Program-made: the position numbers and the translations under genes
Origin: Pseudomonas frederiksbergensis
GTDB lineage: Bacteria > Pseudomonadota > Gammaproteobacteria > Pseudomonadales > Pseudomonadaceae
NCBI RefSeq assembly: GCF_000802155.2
Contig: NZ_JQGJ02000011.1
Location: 62,001-126,000, forward strand
DNA length: 64,000 nt
Reading direction: 5' to 3'
The notes under the pieces: generated by a model
Database searches by the model: none
What the model was told of the DNA's origin: nothing
What the model saw: only the letters and a program-made list of their open reading frames with translations
Shown: positions 36,055 through 45,882 of the stretch, one piece after another
How positions within the stretch are numbered: position 1 is the first letter of the stretch
Layout of the letters: each line of letters opens with the position of its first letter

Positions 36055-37341
36055 ATGTTGAACAAGCGCATTAGTTTGATCGCACTGGGGATATTGAGCA
36101 CCACACAAGCCATGGCCAACGACCAGGCTGAGTCCAAGGGCTTCGTTGAAGACAGCAGCTTGAAGGTGCTGTTGCGCAACGCCTACATCAGCCGTGACTA
36201 CAAGGACGGTAACGAGGACAAGGCCGAATGGGGCCAGGCGGCCATCGGTACGTTCTCGTCCGGCTTCACCCAAGGCACGGTGGGCGTGGGAGTGGATGCA
36301 TTCGGCTTGTACGCGCTGCGTCTGGACGGCGGTAAAGGACGCACGGGTGCGCAAGGCATCGATTTCTTCAAGAAAGGCGACAGCGGCAACGCGGCCGATG
36401 ACCTGGCCAAGTTTGGTGCCGCGGTGAAGTTCCGCGTTTCCAACACCGTGCTGGCCTACGGCGACCAGATGCCGGCCCTGCCCGTATTGAGTTATGACAA
36501 CGGGCGCCTGCTGCCGGAAAGCTACACCGGCACGCTGATCACCTCCAAGGAGATCAAAGGCCTTGAACTGAACGCCGGTCGTTTCACCGCCGAGTCGCGT
36601 AAAAGCGCCGAAGGCCGTGACAGCGGTGGCTTGAAGTCGATCAACGTCCTGGGCGGCAGCTATCAGTTCACAGAACAGTTCAAGGCTGCGCTCTACGCCT
36701 CTGACGTCGAGGACGTGCTGAAGAAGCAGTACGTGAACGCCAACTACGTGTTCCCGCTGGCCAAGGACCAATCCCTGACCCTGGACTTCAACGGCTATCG
36801 CACCAAGCTGGATAACAGTTACGTGCGGGAAAACAACGTCACCGGCGACGACAACAAGATCTGGAGCCTGGCGGCGACCTTTGCCACCGGTCCGCACAGC
36901 TTCACCCTTGCCCACCAGCGCAGTACCGGCGACAGCAACCTCGGCTACGCCTATGGCGGCTATCAGCGTGACCAGAACCGTGTGGGTGATGGCGGCAATA
37001 CCATCTATCTGGCCAACTCCTACTGGTCGGACTTCAACGCCGAAGACGAACGCAGCTGGCAGCTGGGCTACGGCCTGGACTTCACCACCTTCGGCGTCCC
37101 GGGCCTGACCTATAACGTGGCCTATGTGCGTGGCGATAACATCACCACCTCCACCAGCGAAGGCGGCACCGAGCGCGAAATCTTCAACCAGTTCAAATAC
37201 GTCGTCCAGGGCGGCCCGGCCAAGGATTTGAGCGTGCGCTTGCGTAGCTCGTTCCTGCGCGTGTCGCAGAAGTCCAGCGAGTACAACGTCAGCGGTAATG
37301 AACTGCGGGTGTTTGTGGATTATCCGATTGATGTTTTTTGA
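36055..37341 (+). CDS. OprD-family outer membrane porin
   Basis: A 428-aa OprD-type porin. The signal peptide is MLNKRISLIALGILSTTQAMA, and the mature start GFVEDSSLKVLLRNAYISRDY is the OprD family opening. Alternating beta-strand pattern and aromatic girdles run throughout (GRFTAESRKSAEGRDS, LANSYWSDFNAEDERSWQLG), ending in the C-terminal strand ELRVFVDYPIDVF. Family members carry basic amino acids, dipeptides or aromatic acids; the substrate here cannot be read. The ATG at 36055 follows AAGGAAA. Closeness to aguBA suggests a cationic or amine substrate, by inference. Confidence 0.92.
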   Translation: MLNKRISLIALGILSTTQAMANDQAESKGFVEDSSLKVLLRNAYISRDYKDGNEDKAEWGQAAIGTFSSGFTQGTVGVGVDAFGLYALRLDGGKGRTGAQGIDFFKKGDSGNAADDLAKFGAAVKFRVSNTVLAYGDQMPALPVLSYDNGRLLPESYTGTLITSKEIKGLELNAGRFTAESRKSAEGRDSGGLKSINVLGGSYQFTEQFKAALYASDVEDVLKKQYVNANYVFPLAKDQSLTLDFNGYRTKLDNSYVRENNVTGDDNKIWSLAATFATGPHSFTLAHQRSTGDSNLGYAYGGYQRDQNRVGDGGNTIYLANSYWSDFNAEDERSWQLGYGLDFTTFGVPGLTYNVAYVRGDNITTSTSEGGTEREIFNQFKYVVQGGPAKDLSVRLRSSFLRVSQKSSEYNVSGNELRVFVDYPIDVF

Positions 37342-37372
37342 TGGCTGTTAACGTGATACATGTTTGATTGTT

Positions 37373-37396
37373 CCCCCCGGTCTTCGGATCGGGGGG
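37373..37396. terminator. GC hairpin after porin gene
   Basis: CCCCCCGGTC-TTCG-GATCGGGGGG, a strong stem without a clear T-run, 30 bp past the porin stop and between convergent genes. Likely terminator-like, but weak by the usual criteria. Confidence 0.45.
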
Positions 37397-37441
37397 CATG
37401 TTGATCCAAATCATCGAGAGTTTTTAGAGGGGTAAGGTAAC

Positions 37442-37834
37442 TCATAGTATTTCGTTTTTATAGGCTGAGGGCCCACATAGTAGTAAGTGTTTGGCTTCAA
37501 ATTCTATGAGTGAGGTGGCATTGGAGGCTTGGATAGCATATCCATCTCGCTGCTGGGTTATCTGAAGGGTTAGTTTGTTTTCTGTTGGGATATTTACAAT
37601 TTTTAGATTTTTGGGGGCGCTGCAGTTTAGGCCTATGCGGCACGTGTTGTACCCTGATTGCTTCCATTTCGGCGGTGGAACGTCGGGATATTCTGCAATG
37701 TCAAATTCCAAGATGATGGTAGGTGCGCTGTTATCTATGGCCAATGAAAATAATTCAATTTGTCCGATGGGTACGGCGTAAGAAAAGACTTTATTAAAGA
37801 AAATGCTGCCTTCGAGGTTGTTCCAGGAAATCAT
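37442..37834 (-). CDS. probable Rhs immunity protein, Imm50-like
   Basis: A 130-aa protein directly downstream of the Rhs toxin tip (3-bp gap), the standard immunity position. It is AT-rich, like the toxin tip and unlike the Rhs core. It opens MISWNNLEGSIFFNKVF and has a PPPKWKQSGYNTCRIGLN stretch, which resembles Imm50-type immunity proteins; that family label is from memory. It should bind and neutralise the Rhs C-terminal nuclease. The position argues for immunity independently of the family match. Confidence 0.7.
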   Translation of the reverse strand: MISWNNLEGSIFFNKVFSYAVPIGQIELFSLAIDNSAPTIILEFDIAEYPDVPPPKWKQSGYNTCRIGLNCSAPKNLKIVNIPTENKLTLQITQQRDGYAIQASNATSLIEFEAKHLLLCGPSAYKNEIL

Positions 37835-37837
37835 TCC

Positions 37838-40800
37838 TCACTCCTTAAAGTAATAGTGATCTTTTGCGTTGTGAACTTTTCCTGTTCTTCTATTTTCAAT
37901 AGGGCGCAAATTAAAGTGAGCTTCCTGGTCGCCTCGATTTTGTGGTTGATGATACTGATGTCCGGCTGAGTGATCTTGGATTATTATTTTAGAACCGTCG
38001 GGGCGAGTAAATTGATATTCTCGAGTCAAAATTGGTGTTCCTTCGGTGGTTAAAATTCTTTCACCGGATTTGTCCGTCATCCTTGCATAGCTATATTGTT
38101 GTGTTTTTCCGGTGGTGGCGTCGTATACAGGGTCCGGTTGCTGGGACTTTGGTATGCCCGCGTCCGATTTTGCATGCCTAAATGCGCCGTGGCGAGAAGG
38201 TTGGGGTGGCGGAGGCTCGCTTTTTTGCTCGCGTTCAATGGGTTTATTTTTATTCCCCGGACAATCCACCAACCCCAACGGATCCACCCACCCCGTCGGG
38301 TTCAGGGTGTACCGATACCCGTTGAGCCCGCCCTTGAGCTTGCTCGGATCCAGCGTCAGATACCGCCCCGTCTCCGGATTGTAGTACCGGTGCCGGTTGT
38401 AGTGCAGGCCGCTTTCCCGGTCGTGGTATTGGCCTTGGAAGCGCAGCGGTTGTTCCAGGCGTTTGCCGTCGCCGTGGCGCAGTTCGGTGAGTTTGCCATA
38501 GCCGTTGTAGCGCGCGGCCCAGACGATTTCGCCCTGGTGGCTGGTCAGTTCCTGGGGCGTGCCGAGGTGGTCGTTGTGGTAGTGGAACGGCGTGGCGTTG
38601 TCCGGGCCTTTGCCTTCGAGCAGGGCGAGGGGGCGGAAGGTGCCGGGTTCGTAGACGTAGCTTTGGTAGTAGCGATCGCTGCTTTCGGCGATGACTTGGT
38701 CGCCTTGCCAGATAAATTCCGTGGTCTGGTCCGCCACGGTCTTTTCGATGCGTCGGCCGAAGGCGTCGTAGCGGTAGGACGTTTCGCTGCCGTCCGGGCT
38801 GGTGATACCGATGAGGCGGTGTTGGCTGTCGTAGCGGTAGTGGGTGACGAGGCATTGGGCTTTGCCGCGGCGTTCGCGGATGAGGTTGCCGTAGGCGTCG
38901 TAGTCGTAGTGGCGGTCGCCCTCCATGAGCAGGCGATTGGCCTTGAGGGTGGTCGGGCCGGGACGGTCTCGCAGCAACAGGTTGCCGGCCGGGTCATGGG
39001 CAAAGCGTTCGGGGCCTTGGCTGTGGGCATAGTCGATGCGGACCAGGCGATCTTGCGCGTCGTACTGGTAGCTGCGGCGGTTTCGATTGTCGGAAAGCGC
39101 GGCGAGGTTGCCGTTGGCGCTGTAGGAGTAATCGCGCCAGAACAGTTGGTGCTGCTGGGTTTGCCAGACGGTCTGGGCCTTGAGGCGGCCCTGTTCGTCG
39201 TAGCGGTAGTCGCTGAGCAGCAGGCCTTGCTGGCGTTGGGTTTCGCGGCCGCCCTTGAAACGATGCTCGGTCAGGCAGGTGCCGTTGAGGTCGATGGCGA
39301 TCAGCGCGCCGCCGCGGGCGTGGCGGTAGTCGAGGGTGCTGCGGTCGGGCAGGCGGCAGTGGATCAAGCGACCAACGCTGTCGTAGCGATAACGCAGGGT
39401 GGCCCAGCCTTGGTGTTCGGCGACGAGGCGGTCCTGGGCGTCGTATTCGTAGGCCAGCGGCCAATGGCCGTCGTCGACGCTGACCAAACGGCCGAGGGCG
39501 TCGTAGCGGTAATCGACTGCTGTGCCGTCCGGCAGGGTCTTGCGCAGCAGGCGCCCGGCGCTGTCGCGCTGATAGGCAGTGATCAGTTGGCTGCCGTCGG
39601 CGCCGAACTCGGTCTTTTCCAGCAGGTGGCCGTTGAGGTCGTAGGCATAGCCGGTGCGCTGGCCGTCGAAGCCGGTTTCCTGTCGGATCAGTCCGTTGGG
39701 CGTGTAGTCCAGATGATATTTTTCGCCGGATTCGTTCTCGATGTCCGTCAGCAACAGCCGCGCCGAGTCGTAGCGATATTTCAGCTCGCTGCCGTCGGGG
39801 TTGAGGCGGCGGCTGATCAGGTGCAGGTCGTCGGCGTATTCGTAGCGGGTGATACGCCCCAGTTCGTCCCGCTCGGCGATGACCTTGCCGTAGGCGTTGT
39901 AGCTCCAGGCGCGGGTCGCGCCGCTGGGCAAGGTGGTTTGCAGCAAGCGGCCCACGGCGTCCCATTGGTAGTGGGTGATGGCGCCGTATTCGTCCTGGCG
40001 GGTCAGCAAACGCCCCAGGGCATCGTAGGAAAAACACCGCTGGCTGCCATCGGGCAGGGTTTCTTCCACTAATTGACCAAGCGTGTTCCAGCTCAATGAA
40101 TGAGCGCTACCGTCGGGGTGGCTGATGAGCCTCAGGCGCCCCTGGTCGCTGTAGTGGTAGTACGTGATGTTTCCGTCAGGATCGACCTGTCGGGTTATGT
40201 CGCCTTGCCGATTGCGGCGGTATTTCCAACTGGCTTTGCCGCGATGGACGTCGCTTACGAACCCGTTCACATGCTCGTAAATCACCGCTTCTTCATCCGG
40301 CGCAATGACGGCTGTCAGCAAGCCGTCCTCGTCGTAGCGGTATTCGGTCACGGCGCCCAGCGGGTCTTGCTCGGCGATCAGCTGGCCCTTTTCGTTATAG
40401 GCCTTGCGATGTTGCGCGCCGTCCGGATCGGTCTTGCTGATGAGCCGGGCCTTGTCGTCGTGGGTATAGACCTCCTCACTGCCGTCGCCATGGGTAACGG
40501 TGACGCTGCCCTTGTCGTCCCAGGTATAACGGGCGTGCATTTGCGCGAAACTGGCCCAGTGACGAACGCAACGGACCTGTTTCCCCTCGTTTTCCCATTC
40601 CCAGAAAAAACTGGCGCCACCGGCTAGCTGTCGTTCGACGATGACGTGTTGCTCGTCGTACCGATAACGCTCCGTCTCGCCGCTGGCGTTGGTCGCCTCG
40701 ACCAGACGATGCTGGGCGTCATAATGGTAGGTGACCAACGTCTGGACGGTCGTCCAGCACCGTTCCAGCGTGTTCTGCGCATTGAACTGTTGGTAATCGA

Positions 40801-42534
40801 CCGCGACGATGCGACTGCCGTTGTAGCGGAAGAGCAACCCTCTCCCGGCACCGTTGTCCAGGCGCTTGATCTGCCCAAGAACGTCGCGGGTGACGCGCAG
40901 CCGGTTGCCATAACTGTCGCTGATGGTCTCCAAGGTTGCGCCATCGTTGCGCAGATGAAAGTGATAGAACGAGGGCCGTTGGCCTGCTTGAGCCACGATC
41001 AGCTCGTTGGGAGCATTGCCCAGGTAAATAGCTGCACAGGACAGACTGTTGGTAATCGTTGGGCGCTGCTTGGTCGGGCGCGGGAAGCGGATGGATCGAT
41101 TTTCGTGATCGGTCCAAACGACTTCTTCACCGGTGATGTCAAGCCGATGGGCGAGCGCGTGGCTCCAGCCGTAACCCAGGCCGCAGTCGATTTCCACTGC
41201 GCTGGTTCGATACAGGCGAGTCCACTCGAACGGCAACAGGCCGTCGAGTTGGCCATCGTCGAGCGTCAACAATTCTTCGCCGGTCACCATCGAGACCGGG
41301 CATTTGTCGGTACAGGTATGGGCGACGGGCTCGGCGCTCTTGCCGGTCGGCGTGGTCGCCTGCGTTGAAGCATCGTCAACCGTCTTGCCCGCGACGAGCC
41401 TGGCGTTCCTCTTGCCGTCGATGCGCAGCTCGACCGCGCCTTTTTTCATGGGCGCCGCCGTGCCCCGCACCGCCACGGGAATGTACTGGGCGACGTACCC
41501 CATGAAGCCATTGATGACGGCGAACACGGACTGTACGAAACCGGTCACTGCATCAAGGAGGATTTCCCCGTATTTTTTCACCCGTGCCGCGAGATAAATA
41601 ACGCCGGTACCCTCGGCAACCACTGTAAGAACGATTGCCAGCACGATGTCGATCACGATTCCCATGACCGCGGCGGTGGTCATCCTTGCGGCATCGCCGG
41701 CCACCTGCATCGGCGGCAGACTTGCCAACCAGATCAGCGCACAGCGCATCATCAGGAAGAGCGCAGCCTCGTCGCTGGCCAGCAGCATGGCCTTTTTCAT
41801 GACCTCGGGTGTTTGTCTGGCGACTTCGATGAGCCGATCGGCCCCTTCGCCCAGCTCATCCATGAACTTCGCCGGATTTTTCAGCATGTCCAGCACCAGG
41901 CTGATGCCGTCCCACACACCCTTGATGGCTTCCCATCCACCTTCGAGAATGCCACTGCCCACCGCTATGGCCATACCGGATAAGGACAGGCTCGACCACT
42001 GCTGCCTGTACCCCGCCGGGCCTTCCCATTTATTGCGCAGGAATGTTTCCAGCTCGCCTGTCAGCCCGTCGTAGGTGCCGAACAACGCATCGATCTGGTC
42101 GGGCGTGACTTTGCTGTGCACGCGTACCTGGTAATACTTGCCGGGTACACCGCGGTCCAACTGGCCTTTCCTTGGGCGTCGAGCCTGACTTTGCTGATGG
42201 CCCCACTGTCCACGTCGACGATTTCAACGTCGATATTGCCGATCGGGATGTCATAGACCGACTCGAATTTGCTCTCGATCAGCAAAGGCCCCTTCAGCGG
42301 GCATCTGGTTACATTCGAGTTGAAGTCGCTATCACTCACTGCCACAGTTTTTTGACTGTCACCGACCTTGACGATGCGCTCCATACCCATGAGAGACGGC
42401 AGATCACGAAGTCGGCTGAAGTCATCGGCCCGCTGCGCATACCAGGTTTGGGTCTGCTCTTGATAGCGCTTCAAACTGTCCTTGAATGTCGCAAGCTCCT
42501 CATCGACGAAGGCAACATGATCCTTCGCTGACAT
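37838..42534 (-). pseudogene. Rhs polymorphic toxin, single frameshift
   Basis: A type VI-secretion-type Rhs protein in two frames. The first reads from the ATG at 42534 (MSAKDHVAFVDEELATF) to about 42165. The second continues from LDRGVPGKYYQVRV at 42160 for 1,440 codons. Adding one A to the GGAAAGG run at about 42163-42166 restores a continuous LDAQGKGQLDRGVPG, so a one-base deletion is the likely cause. The protein has hydrophobic segments after about residue 220, an RHS core of many YD repeats (YRYDEQGRL) and the DPLGL junction near 38270. A 143-residue tip follows, with the pattern IIIQDHSAGHQY...DQEAHFNLRP, resembling HNH/endonuclease VII toxins. No PAAR domain is seen. A DUF4123 chaperone gene lies upstream, an immunity gene downstream. 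Confidence 0.88.
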
Positions 42535-43280
42535 CAACATTGCTCCCGAGCCAGCTCGTTCAGCAGGATTTCATGAACTTTTTCCTGATTCGTTGCATGG
42601 CGTACGCAGCGGCTGACTTTCAACTTCAGATTGCTTTCGGGCCAAGCGGTAAAAAGATCCAAGTGCTCTTCTTCAAGCCACTGCATCAGATTTTCCACCC
42701 GTGCCGAAGGGTTCTGCTCCGACAGCGCATCGAGCAGATGCTTCGGCATTTCCCACCACGGCCAATCCTTCACCGCCGGCACCTTCGTCGGACCGATATC
42801 CAAGGACTTTCCGTTGATCAAATAACGCTCGAACACCGGCAACATATCCCCGGCGGCATCACCGAGGCCTTCAAGGATCGAATGAAAGAATCGCCCATCC
42901 CAAAACCGAAAAAAGACTTCGCGACCGTCCGGCATCTTCACTTGCGTCAGGCTGCGCAGGTGCGCCAACACCTCTTCTTGATCACACCGCGAAACGGCGA
43001 GCCAGCCCCAGTCGAGGCTGTCGGTTTCGGCAATCCAGGACAGGAATGCCGAGCCGGGGTCGAGCTTGGTCACGTAGGGCATGACCGGTTGCCAAGCGGC
43101 GTAGGGCGTTTCGCTCCAGATGGGTAGCAACGGATGGACTGGAACCGAGGTGCGGAGGGCTTGCAGTGCATCGGCCTCGCTCGCGGCACTGATGATCAGG
43201 TACAGATGCGCGTTTTCCCGTATCGGCTGTTGCGCCAGCCATGTCCTGGGGTCGAGGGGCGTAAACGTGGGTGCCGCCAT
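42534..43280 (-). CDS. DUF4123 type VI effector chaperone
   Basis: A 248-aa protein of the DUF4123 family, whose members load effectors onto VgrG spikes and are encoded just before the effector. Features are TWLAQQPIRENAHLYLIISA near the start, TKLDPGSAFLSWI, FRFWDGRFFHSILEGLG and the conserved tail region. I use the ATG at 43280, after AAGGAGAG; the longer open frame lacks a ribosome site. Its stop overlaps the Rhs start (TGATG), so the two are coupled. No vgrG or secretion-core gene lies in the window, so this is an orphan effector module. Confidence 0.88.
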   Translation of the reverse strand: MAAPTFTPLDPRTWLAQQPIRENAHLYLIISAASEADALQALRTSVPVHPLLPIWSETPYAAWQPVMPYVTKLDPGSAFLSWIAETDSLDWGWLAVSRCDQEEVLAHLRSLTQVKMPDGREVFFRFWDGRFFHSILEGLGDAAGDMLPVFERYLINGKSLDIGPTKVPAVKDWPWWEMPKHLLDALSEQNPSARVENLMQWLEEEHLDLFTAWPESNLKLKVSRCVRHATNQEKVHEILLNELAREQC

Positions 43281-43678
43281 GGGGCTCTCCTTGCCGAAAG
43301 ATGTGCATTCGGGGATCTGCCCCGATGAGGGCCGCACATCTATCAAGGAATGAGCCAGGTTTAGTGAAGGCCCATGAGCCGGCGTGTTGAAGCGGGGAGG
43401 CGGGTGTCTGAAAGCGGATGATGCGGTAGGGTTGGATAAAAAGTGCTCAACAAATTGCGCGCTGCTGCGCCGTTTCTTGCGCGTTGGAAAAGCAGAATTC
43501 GTAGCCACCCGTTGTAAAAATGACGTCGCAAATACGTCTTTCCGTGCAAAAAAATCGGACTAATGAAACGTTTTGCACCGTTTCAAACGCCACTTGAAAT
43601 GCTTCAAATACTTTTTCATGGACGCAAATCCTGCACCTAATAGATTAGTCCGCTCAATGCAGCGGAGACCTATGAAAA
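43281..43678. promoter_or_regulatory. divergent control region with inverted repeats
   Basis: A 398-bp gap between the DUF4123 gene and the dioxygenase operon without a credible gene. It holds a 9-bp perfect inverted pair, CGGACTAAT at 43556-43564 and ATTAGTCCG at 43644-43652, and between them the palindrome GAAACG-N8-CGTTTC at about 43565-43585. These look like regulator-binding sites for the operon starting at 43679. Confidence 0.5.
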
Positions 43679-44425
43679 ATGATCGTTCTGAACAGGGAAG
43701 TGGGCGAAGCGCTAAGACGTGACAAATACGTCAACGTCCGCGGTGGAGACTTCAATCTCTACGGTCATTTCGGCGATTTTGTCCGGCTGACCAAAAGCTG
43801 GGAAAACATGGAGCCCGACAGTTATTACGGCCAGGCCGAGTCAGGCATGCGTTTTCGCCGCTACAGCGACTTCGAATACAACCCCACGACTCGCGAGCTC
43901 AAGCAGCTCGAACACCGGGCCTATGTCCAGTCCAAGGCCAACAACAGTTACGTCGGCGGATTGGAGCGGCACTTCCAGGATTTCTCCAACGAAGTGATCA
44001 ATTCCCCGGTGATGCGCAGCCTGATCGACACAGACTTCGAGGTGTACAAGAACGTCTTGCCGCAGGAACTGCATGATGAAGTCTGGCAATGCCAGATCCA
44101 TCAGATCCGCATCGAGATCAAGCCGGGCAAGCAGCTGGAAATCACCCCGGAAGGCATCCATTGCGACGGCTATCCGTTCAGCGGCGTCCATTTCTGGGGC
44201 CGCAATAATGTTTGCGGCGCAGAAAGTCGTCTCTATAGCGCCCAGGAAGAGCAACTGGCGGCAACCACCTACGAGGATATCCTCGATACGACATTCTTCC
44301 TCGATCGTGACATGCGCCACTATGTGACCCCAGCGCGCAACGTCCACAGCCACGAGATGGCGTTCAGGCAGATCCTGGCGATCTCCTTCTCGCGGCCCGG
44401 GACCGCTTTTGACATTGTTCGCTGA
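43679..44425 (+). CDS. 2OG-Fe(II) dioxygenase, amino-acid hydroxylase type
   Basis: A 248-aa member of the 2OG-Fe_Oxy_2 family, which includes the isoleucine 4-hydroxylase of Bacillus thuringiensis. The metal ligands are visible as His161 and Asp163 in GIHCDGYPFSG and His214 in RHYVTP. Arg230 in AFRQILAISF fits the 2-oxoglutarate-binding arginine. It probably hydroxylates a free aliphatic L-amino acid. The acetyltransferase gene begins within 15 bp of its stop and azlCD follow, so the product is likely modified and exported. GGAG lies rather far (about 12 nt) before the ATG. Confidence 0.85.
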   Translation: MIVLNREVGEALRRDKYVNVRGGDFNLYGHFGDFVRLTKSWENMEPDSYYGQAESGMRFRRYSDFEYNPTTRELKQLEHRAYVQSKANNSYVGGLERHFQDFSNEVINSPVMRSLIDTDFEVYKNVLPQELHDEVWQCQIHQIRIEIKPGKQLEITPEGIHCDGYPFSGVHFWGRNNVCGAESRLYSAQEEQLAATTYEDILDTTFFLDRDMRHYVTPARNVHSHEMAFRQILAISFSRPGTAFDIVR

Positions 44426-44438
44426 ACAGCTCGAACCC

Positions 44439-44876
44439 ATGGACGATCCGGTGCAACAAGTCCTGTTGCGCCGAGCCATGGTCAGGGATGCCGAGCGGCT
44501 GGAGCAGTTTTTCCGCGGTTTTACCGAGGTCTCGTTCTGCGAGTGGCAGGATGCGCGATTCTTGCGCGGCGTGTTGTTGCAGGAAACCACCACGGCCTAC
44601 ATGGCTTTCGATGCCATGGGGGAAGTCGTCGGCGCGGTCATTGGCGGCATGCTGGGCACTCGAGGGACGATCAATCACCTGGCCGTCAGCCCGAGGCATC
44701 GCACCCAAGGCCTGGGTCAGCGCTTGGTCGAAGCGGCATCGGCGGACATGAAACGCGTGGGCGTACTGCGTATGTTCTTGTTCGTCGACGATAGCAATCT
44801 GGCTGGCAAGCGTTTCTGGGCTGCCCAGGGGTTCTGCGAGCCCCGAGGTGAAATCACTTTCGAGAGGGATCTATGA
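44439..44876 (+). CDS. GNAT-family N-acetyltransferase
   Basis: A 145-aa GNAT enzyme. The acetyl-CoA-binding motif A is INHLAVSPRHRTQGLGQRLV, and the late motif is FLFVDDSNLAGKRFWAAQGF. I start at the ATG at 44439; an in-frame TTG at 44409 inside the dioxygenase gene would add ten residues. It overlaps azlC by 4 bp (ATGA). In this operon the acetyl acceptor may be the hydroxylated amino acid; that is inference from position. Confidence 0.85.
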   Translation: MDDPVQQVLLRRAMVRDAERLEQFFRGFTEVSFCEWQDARFLRGVLLQETTTAYMAFDAMGEVVGAVIGGMLGTRGTINHLAVSPRHRTQGLGQRLVEAASADMKRVGVLRMFLFVDDSNLAGKRFWAAQGFCEPRGEITFERDL

Positions 44877-45586
44877 ACAAGACTTCCAGCCAGCCGCTGG
44901 CGGTCGAACCACAAGCCTCGCGAACCTTTGCTGAAGCCAGTCCGGTAGTAGCGGGTTATTTCACGGTTTCGTTTGTGTTCGGTCTGATGGCGGTGAATGC
45001 CGGGCTGCCCTTGTGGCTACCGGTTGCGATGTGCCTGTTCGTCTACGCAGGTGCCTCGCAATTTGCCGCGCTGGCACTGATTTCCAGCGGTGCGTCGTTG
45101 ACCACGATCGTGCTCACCACGTTCCTGATCAATGCGCGCCACATGCTCATGTCCGTCTATATGGCCAAGGCATTGCGGGCGTTGGGACTCAGTCGTTTCG
45201 AGCGTTGGTGCTACGCGGCGGGGCTCACCGACGAGTCGTTTGCCTTTCACAGCGTCAAGCTGGGCAGCGGGGCGCCGGTCAGCCTGCGCTACCTGATTGG
45301 CTTCAACCTGTTTTGCCATGCGTCGTGGGTACTTGGCGGCTTGTTGGGGGCCGTCTGCGCGCAGTACGCAGCGCACCTGATCAAGTATCAACTTGATTAC
45401 GCCCTGACGGCCATGATGCTCTACGTGCTGGTTTCACTGTGCAATACGCGCAATAAACTGATCGCGGCCTTGGCCGCGGTCGCCTGCATGGGCGTGCTCA
45501 GCCTGTTGGTCAGTTCGCCATTCAATGTGTTCATCGCCACGTTCGTTGGCTGCGGGGTAGGCGTATGCCTGACCAAACGTTCCTGA
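44873..45586 (+). CDS. azlC: AzlC-family amino-acid exporter, large subunit
   Basis: A 237-aa integral membrane protein of the AzlC/YgaZ family with about seven hydrophobic segments. Family motifs are GYFTVSFVFGLMAVNAGLP, FVYAGASQFAALALISSGAS and LINARHMLMSVYMA. With AzlD it exports branched-chain amino acids or analogues across the inner membrane. It overlaps both neighbours (4 bp with the GNAT gene, 22 bp with azlD), so the four genes form one tightly coupled unit. Confidence 0.93.
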   Translation: MNKTSSQPLAVEPQASRTFAEASPVVAGYFTVSFVFGLMAVNAGLPLWLPVAMCLFVYAGASQFAALALISSGASLTTIVLTTFLINARHMLMSVYMAKALRALGLSRFERWCYAAGLTDESFAFHSVKLGSGAPVSLRYLIGFNLFCHASWVLGGLLGAVCAQYAAHLIKYQLDYALTAMMLYVLVSLCNTRNKLIAALAAVACMGVLSLLVSSPFNVFIATFVGCGVGVCLTKRS

Positions 45587-45882
45587 TCCTCGTCGTTGTG
45601 TTGATGATGGCCGTGACCTTTCTGCCTCGGGCCTTGCCGCTGCAGGTGAATACGGAAAACTGGCCTCCCTTCGTCGCCCGCGCGCTGGAATACTTGCCGG
45701 TAGCGATTGTCGCCGCCATCAGCCTGACGCCGTTGTTGATCAAGGACCAACAGATACAGATCGACCGCCCAGAGTTCTACGCGGCGATTCCGACACTGCT
45801 ATGTGCGTATTTCAGCCGCAACCTGTTTCTCAGTGTGGCGGTGGGCACGGCGTCGTATATCGCGCTCGGTTCGTTCCTGTAG
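45565..45882 (+). CDS. azlD: AzlD-family amino-acid exporter, small subunit
   Basis: A 105-aa partner of AzlC with four hydrophobic segments (TFLILVVVLMMAVTFLPRAL, YLPVAIVAAISLTPLLI, LSVAVGTASYIALG). It shows the family turn TFLPRALPL. It starts inside the azlC end. Its 3' end overlaps the convergent LysR gene by 84 bp, so transcripts of the two would be antisense to each other there. Confidence 0.92.
   Translation: MPDQTFLILVVVLMMAVTFLPRALPLQVNTENWPPFVARALEYLPVAIVAAISLTPLLIKDQQIQIDRPEFYAAIPTLLCAYFSRNLFLSVAVGTASYIALGSFL

Noticed and set aside
38096..40072. A 658-codon plus-strand frame opposite the Rhs core
   Set aside because: Valine/alanine-rich periodic text arises from the repeat codons of Rhs on the other strand.
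42155..42175. Programmed frameshifting in rhs
   Set aside because: The local run GGAAAGG is not a usual slippery heptamer and no pseudoknot is evident; a simple deletion fits better.
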